From NCBI GenBank assembly GCA_016296185.1, contig JAEDJT010000004.1, positions 1 to 60,990 on the forward strand: a DNA stretch of 60,990 bases. The letters run 5' to 3'. Source of the DNA: Bacilli bacterium. GTDB lineage: Bacteria; Bacillota_I; Bacilli_A; RF39; UBA660. Both the position numbers and the translations under genes were made by a program. Shown piece after piece: positions 57,742 through 60,990 of the stretch; the stretch's first letter is position 1; every line of letters begins with the position of its first letter. The notes beneath the pieces are model-generated. The model saw only the letters and a list, made by a program, of their open reading frames with translations, was not told where the DNA came from and did no database searches.

Positions 57742-58756
57742 CTAATCCCTCCAAATAATTTATGGCATCTTCTAATTTTGATACCGATACTAAAATTATA
57801 TCATAATTCTTTTTATCAACAAAATTTTTGGCTTCTTCATAGTTATCTTCTGGTACTAAAAATATGTCTGCTTTATCTTTAACTGCACCCATTATTTTAT
57901 ATTTAATACCACCAATTTCTCCTACTTTTCCTTCTGAATTAATTGTACCTGTACCAACAATTTTTTTACCGTGTGTTAGATCTTTTCCTGTTAATCCACT
58001 ATATATCATTAATGACATCATAAATCCGCCACTTGGACCTGATTCTGAACCTTTTGATTTTATTTCTACGTTATAATCACTTTCAATATCATAGTATATA
58101 GCAACAACCATTCCTATTTTGTTTTCTCCGTCTTCTTCATAGACTTTTGCTTTGCAATTTATTTCTTTATTATCACGTTCTACAACTATATCAATTTCGT
58201 CACCAGGTTGTTTTGAGTCTATATATTCTATAATTTTATCTGACGTTAACTCTTCTTCTATATCTCCAAATTTTATAATTTCATCTTGTATTTTTAAATC
58301 TGAATTTGATTCTTCTGTTAAATATACTATTTTATTATGTTGTTTTGTTGTTTTAAATTCTATGCCTGCCGCTTTATATGCACTCATTTCTGCAAATACT
58401 TTACTTTGTTCTAGATAAATTCTGTTTCTATTATAATAGTCCTCTATTGATTCGTTATCTTTTACGTATTCGCTTGTTTTTACTACTTCCCAGTCAGGAT
58501 TTATTAAACCTATTAATATATATGGGATACTACCATTTACAGTTGCTACGTAAGACATATTGTATGAACCTTCTACATTAATGTCATTGCCATCAATTGT
58601 AACTCTATTATTTAAATTTATTGTTCCGCCAGGCATTTCAACTTCATAAGGTATTTGTATAGTAAAAATTAAAAATACAATTATTATTGTAATTATAAAT
58701 AATAAATTATCTTTTAAAATATGTAATATTCTTTTATGTAATTTCATATCATTCAT
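57734..58756 (-). CDS. ylbL: YlbL/SepM-type membrane protease (PDZ plus Lon-like S16)
   Basis: 340 aa from ATG 58756 (AGGTGA five bases upstream). One transmembrane helix (about 16-36), a beta-rich PDZ-like region ('DEIIKFGDIEEELTSDKIIE'), and the S16 catalytic domain with Ser in 'SESGPSGGFMMSL' and Lys in 'IGGIKYKIMGA' (the Lon dyad). In streptococci SepM trims the competence peptide; in Bacillus YlbL lies beside ylbJ, as the divergent neighbour does here. Confidence 0.9.
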   Translation of the reverse strand: MNDMKLHKRILHILKDNLLFIITIIIVFLIFTIQIPYEVEMPGGTINLNNRVTIDGNDINVEGSYNMSYVATVNGSIPYILIGLINPDWEVVKTSEYVKDNESIEDYYNRNRIYLEQSKVFAEMSAYKAAGIEFKTTKQHNKIVYLTEESNSDLKIQDEIIKFGDIEEELTSDKIIEYIDSKQPGDEIDIVVERDNKEINCKAKVYEEDGENKIGMVVAIYYDIESDYNVEIKSKGSESGPSGGFMMSLMIYSGLTGKDLTHGKKIVGTGTINSEGKVGEIGGIKYKIMGAVKDKADIFLVPEDNYEEAKNFVDKKNYDIILVSVSKLEDAINYLEGLDE

Positions 58757-58796
58757 TATATTCACCTAGTAAATTATATCATTATTTGGAGATATT

Positions 58797-59612
58797 ATGA
58801 GATATATTCTTAAATGTTTATGTTTTTTTACACTTTTTATATTTATATTTTTATATATTATTTTTTATAAAGATACATTATCTGGAATTGTTTTAAATAC
58901 CATTTTACTTTGGATTAAAAATATTGTTCCAGTTTTATTCCCTACTTTTATTCTAAGTGATCTATTATTTAATAGTAATATACCTTTTTATTTGTATAAA
59001 TATTTTCATTTAAATTATATTCTTTTATTTTCTGTATTATTTGGCTCTCCTAGTAATGCTTATTTAATAAGTAATTATAATGTTAATTATGACAAATATT
59101 TATCAGTAACTAAATATACTTCTTTAATATTCATTTATAGTATGCTTTCTAGATTATTTAATCTATATACTACTTTAGTTCTTATATTAGTAAATATTTT
59201 GTGTAATTTTATACTAATTAAATTTATTAAATTACCTAAAATAGATTTATCAATTAATAGTAATAAGTTTAATTTAATAGACAGTATAAATAGATCTTTT
59301 TCAGTATTAGTAAGTATTTTAGGTATTTTAATATTTACTAATTTATTACCTATATTTTTAATTCATAATGAATATATTAAATTATTTTTGTATAGTATAA
59401 CTGAAATAACTACTTTTTTTAATTATTTAAATATTTATAATGTTACTTATTATATTAAAATTCTATTTAGTATAATTGCTATTTCAAGTTGTGGCATATC
59501 TATTGAATTACAAATAAAAAGTATCATTACTGATACTTCTATTAATTATTATAAATATAGATTAATACATTTTATTTTATACTTATTAATATGTATTATG
59601 CTATTATATTGA
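58797..59612 (+). CDS. YlbJ/SpoVV-like integral membrane protein
   Basis: 271 aa, about seven transmembrane helices. 'GIVLNTILLWIKNIVPVLFP' and the loop 'LFGSPSNAYLISNYN' resemble YlbJ/SpoVV, where a similar G-x-P-S-x-A-x-L motif occurs in a nucleoside-recognition-type transporter fold used for dipicolinate transport into the forespore. It is much shorter than Bacillus YlbJ (about 400 aa) and in divergent orientation, so it is a diverged or reduced form. Position next to ylbL supports the call. ATG has GGAGA a few bases upstream. Confidence 0.65.
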   Translation: MRYILKCLCFFTLFIFIFLYIIFYKDTLSGIVLNTILLWIKNIVPVLFPTFILSDLLFNSNIPFYLYKYFHLNYILLFSVLFGSPSNAYLISNYNVNYDKYLSVTKYTSLIFIYSMLSRLFNLYTTLVLILVNILCNFILIKFIKLPKIDLSINSNKFNLIDSINRSFSVLVSILGILIFTNLLPIFLIHNEYIKLFLYSITEITTFFNYLNIYNVTYYIKILFSIIAISSCGISIELQIKSIITDTSINYYKYRLIHFILYLLICIMLLY

Positions 59613-60099
59613 ATTCGAATTTTATATCATTATTTACAATATTTGAATCACTATCTAAATCATACCATAATTTAATAATATGTATTTTAGTATATCCTGC
59701 TTTTAATTCATGAGTAGTTATGATATAACCTTTATCATTTGATTCTAAATCTGTTAAATTAGCTACAAATAAATCATTAACACTTACTTTTATATGATCT
59801 AATATTTTTTCATCTGTAATAGATGGTTTTATGACAATTTTATATTGTCTTTTTTCAGTATTATTATTTGTTATAGTGTATGTTACACCAGTAGTGTTTA
59901 ATCCTGCACCATCACTTAAAATTTCTAATTTACCAATTTTTTTATCATCTAATACAGTAACAAATCCAGCTGTGTTTTTTACTTTTCCTTCATTGCTTTT
60001 ATCTATAGCATATGCTGTATAACATATGACACCAACCAAAACCATTAACGCCATTATCTCAATAATTATCTGACGTTTTAAGATGCTGTTTGCTGTCAT
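59596..60099 (-). CDS. Membrane-anchored beta-sandwich protein (unknown), second of pair
   Basis: 167 aa. Signal-anchor at about 11-32 ending TAYA, then 'FVTVLDDKKIGKLEILSDG', 'VTYTITNNNTEKRQYKIVIK' and 'KLWYDLDSDSNI': an extracytoplasmic beta-sandwich whose layout (anchor followed by strand-rich domain with an N-rich turn) recalls TasA/camelysin-type secreted proteins. That comparison is weak. Its start overlaps the preceding gene by four bases, so the two are made together. The 3' end overlaps the YlbJ-like gene. Confidence 0.72.
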   Translation of the reverse strand: MTANSILKRQIIIEIMALMVLVGVICYTAYAIDKSNEGKVKNTAGFVTVLDDKKIGKLEILSDGAGLNTTGVTYTITNNNTEKRQYKIVIKPSITDEKILDHIKVSVNDLFVANLTDLESNDKGYIITTHELKAGYTKIHIIKLWYDLDSDSNIVNNDIKFEFNIIA

Positions 60100-60542
60100 A
60101 GTTCACCATCACTTTCGTCATACATTACATCCACAATATATTTTATCGAACTATTATCTCCATATAATGTTATTTTATTATATTTATAATCACCATTAGT
60201 TCCATATGAATTTATATCATCAATAATAATTGTATTACTATCTAATAATTTTTTTTCTTCATTATTTATTTGATAATATGTATTTTTTGTTTCACCAATA
60301 ATTTCTTTTATAAATATTCTATATTTTTTATTATCTTCCGTTAAATTTGTGATTCCAATTTCTGTAGTTTCTCCTGATAATATTTCATTTCCATCTGAAT
60401 ATACTACTCTCATGTCATCAGTTATATTTTCATTTAATATTACTTTATCATTACCTGAATTACTTGAATAACTAAGTCCTAATAATATAACAGATGATAA
60501 TAAAACTAATGCTAATACTAAATAATATCTTTTGTGACTCAT
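60096..60542 (-). CDS. Membrane-anchored beta-rich protein (unknown), first of pair
   Basis: 148 aa. Signal-anchor at about 6-26, then a domain with 'TTEIGITNLTEDNKKYRIFI', 'YYQINNEEKKLLDS' and 'YKYNKITLYGDNSSIKYIVD'. Like its partner it has a 'T-N-x-x-E-x-x-K/R-x-Y-x-I-x-I' strand, so the two are probably distant paralogues that assemble or are processed together. Ends with TGA. Confidence 0.72.
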   Translation of the reverse strand: MSHKRYYLVLALVLLSSVILLGLSYSSNSGNDKVILNENITDDMRVVYSDGNEILSGETTEIGITNLTEDNKKYRIFIKEIIGETKNTYYQINNEEKKLLDSNTIIIDDINSYGTNGDYKYNKITLYGDNSSIKYIVDVMYDESDGEL

Positions 60543-60579
60543 ATTATTATCCCTACTTTACTATATATAGTTTAACACA

Positions 60580-60607
60580 AAAAAAGAAACATTTAAAGAA
60601 TGTTTCT
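60580..60607 (-). terminator. Leftward terminator
   Basis: Minus strand AGAAACATT and AATGTTTCT arms followed by seven T. It would end leftward transcripts coming from the right edge, including any running antisense to the 56-aa ORF. Confidence 0.7.
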
Positions 60608-60631
60608 CATAAAATATATTAGGTGATTGCA

Positions 60632-60802
60632 ATGAATAGAAGTCCAGGGATTACTATTATAATTATATTTTTTTTATTTATTTTGATTCTATATCAAATA
60701 TTAATAACTTTAATAATACCTTTAAGATTTAATATATTTGTTTTATTTATTGAATTAATTATTTTATTTATATTGTTATTTAAACTTTTGTGGCCTTGTT
60801 AA
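60632..60802 (+). CDS. 56-aa hydrophobic membrane protein
   Basis: ATG at 60632 with AGGTGA upstream; 56 codons ending at TAA 60800-60802. The product begins MNRSPGITIIIIFFLFILIL and has two predicted transmembrane helices separated by 'PLRFN', ending 'KLLWPC' with a C-terminal Cys. No family recognised. Overlaps the convergent partial gene by 23 bases, a feature also seen at other convergent pairs in this window. Confidence 0.55.
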   Translation: MNRSPGITIIIIFFLFILILYQILITLIIPLRFNIFVLFIELIILFILLFKLLWPC

Positions 60803-60990
60803 TTCCATCATATGTATTATTTAAATAATTTATTAATTTTCTTAATTTAATACAATTATTATATTCATTATCTGTTAATTCTACTTTTTCTGGCATGGAA
60901 ATTAATATATATAATAAATCTAATTCATTTATTGTTAATTTAAATATATCTTGATATATATCTAATAATTCATTTAGAGAAATATTTTTA
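60780..60990 (-). CDS. C-terminal fragment, possibly CotS/aminoglycoside-kinase-like
   Basis: Partial gene cut by the window edge; its TAA is at 60782-60780 and the frame is open to 60990 (69 codons). Visible: 'LNELLDIYQDIFKLTINELD', 'LLYILISMPEKVELTDNEYN' and 'LINYLNNTYDGINKATKV'. Spacing of these helices recalls the C-terminus of CotS-type (spore-coat, choline/aminoglycoside-kinase fold) proteins. This is a tentative comparison because the catalytic part lies outside. Confidence 0.45.
   Translation of the reverse strand, partial: KNISLNELLDIYQDIFKLTINELDLLYILISMPEKVELTDNEYNNCIKLRKLINYLNNTYDGINKATKV

Noticed and set aside
1..60990. tRNA or rRNA genes, prophage or insertion sequences
   Set aside because: No T-loop or cloverleaf-like segments, rRNA motifs, transposase or phage structural genes were recognised. 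The one tyrosine recombinase looks like housekeeping Xer.

Overview
The window is an AT-rich (very roughly a quarter G+C) bacterial chromosome segment. It uses TAA and TAG stops with a few TGA, and reads TGG as Trp. Gene content and order match the Bacillus-type core chromosome: spoIVFA-spoIVFB-rplU-prp-rpmA-obgE, hisS-aspS next to tcdA/rarA and a 6S-like RNA, rel-dtd, comN-spoVB-yrbG-yrzE-tgt-queA, rnhC-cvpA-trxA, and comEA-comEC-holA. The L27 N-terminal extension, its processing protease Prp, a T-box leader and an L21 leader all point to Bacillota. Very low GC and reduced, shuffled neighbourhoods suggest an uncultured Bacilli lineage of the Erysipelotrichia/RF39 or Mollicutes-relative kind, but the standard code excludes a Mycoplasma-type code. 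No tRNA or rRNA genes, CRISPR array, intact insertion sequence or prophage was seen.

Layout. 0.1-3.8 kb: SpoIVFA/SpoIVFB-like pair, ribosomal proteins L21 and L27 with Prp, and Obg. 3.8-4.8 kb: the only long stretch without a sizeable gene. It holds nested complementary arms, a hairpin, five degenerate 63-64 bp tandem repeats between two 20-bp direct repeats, and a 31-codon ORF. 4.8-10.4 kb: XerD with envelope unknowns, RarA, GpsA and TcdA. 10.4-13.7 kb: 6S-like RNA, a HerA-type ATPase, and a gene broken by one in-frame TAA. 13.7-20.3 kb: T-box-controlled hisS-aspS-gatC-gatA-gatB operon. 20.3-25.3 kb: two membrane-anchored unknowns, Dtd, Rel and ComN. 25.4-31.5 kb: SpoVB-like flippase, DUF421, YrzE-like protein, lipoprotein, Tgt and QueA. 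31.5-38.2 kb: LMW phosphatase-UvrC-RnfC-like-RnfD-like operon and an SH3-repeat membrane protein. 38.2-45.8 kb: YigZ-type protein, TIM-barrel protein, nitroreductase, an 880-aa unknown, thioredoxin, CvpA, RNase HIII and HolA. 45.9-50.5 kb: ComEA/ComEC and FtsW. 50.6-61 kb: YjcZ-like mini-protein, deformylase, NPNTG surface protein, NusB, MutS, HD phosphohydrolase, YlbL-type protease, YlbJ-like protein and small envelope proteins.

How the parts fit. Most genes serve translation (aminoacylation, amidation, tRNA modification, editing), DNA repair and competence, and the cell envelope. In the hisS-aspS-gatCAB operon, the T-box specifier loop reads AAC (Asn) rather than a His or Asp codon, AspRS has the His typical of non-discriminating enzymes, and the downstream genes encode the amidotransferase. 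This suggests that Asn-tRNA is made indirectly and that the operon senses uncharged tRNA-Asn.

Most unusual features: (1) the structured, tandem-repeat region after obgE; (2) a Rel protein with an intact synthetase but a substituted hydrolase HD/ED motif; (3) a stand-alone, highly diverged RnfC-RnfD pair in a uvrC operon; (4) the Asn-reading T-box; (5) several sporulation-associated genes (spoIVFA/B, spoVB, ylbJ-like, yjcZ-like, possibly a CotS-like kinase) in a reduced genome; (6) a gene interrupted by a single in-frame stop.
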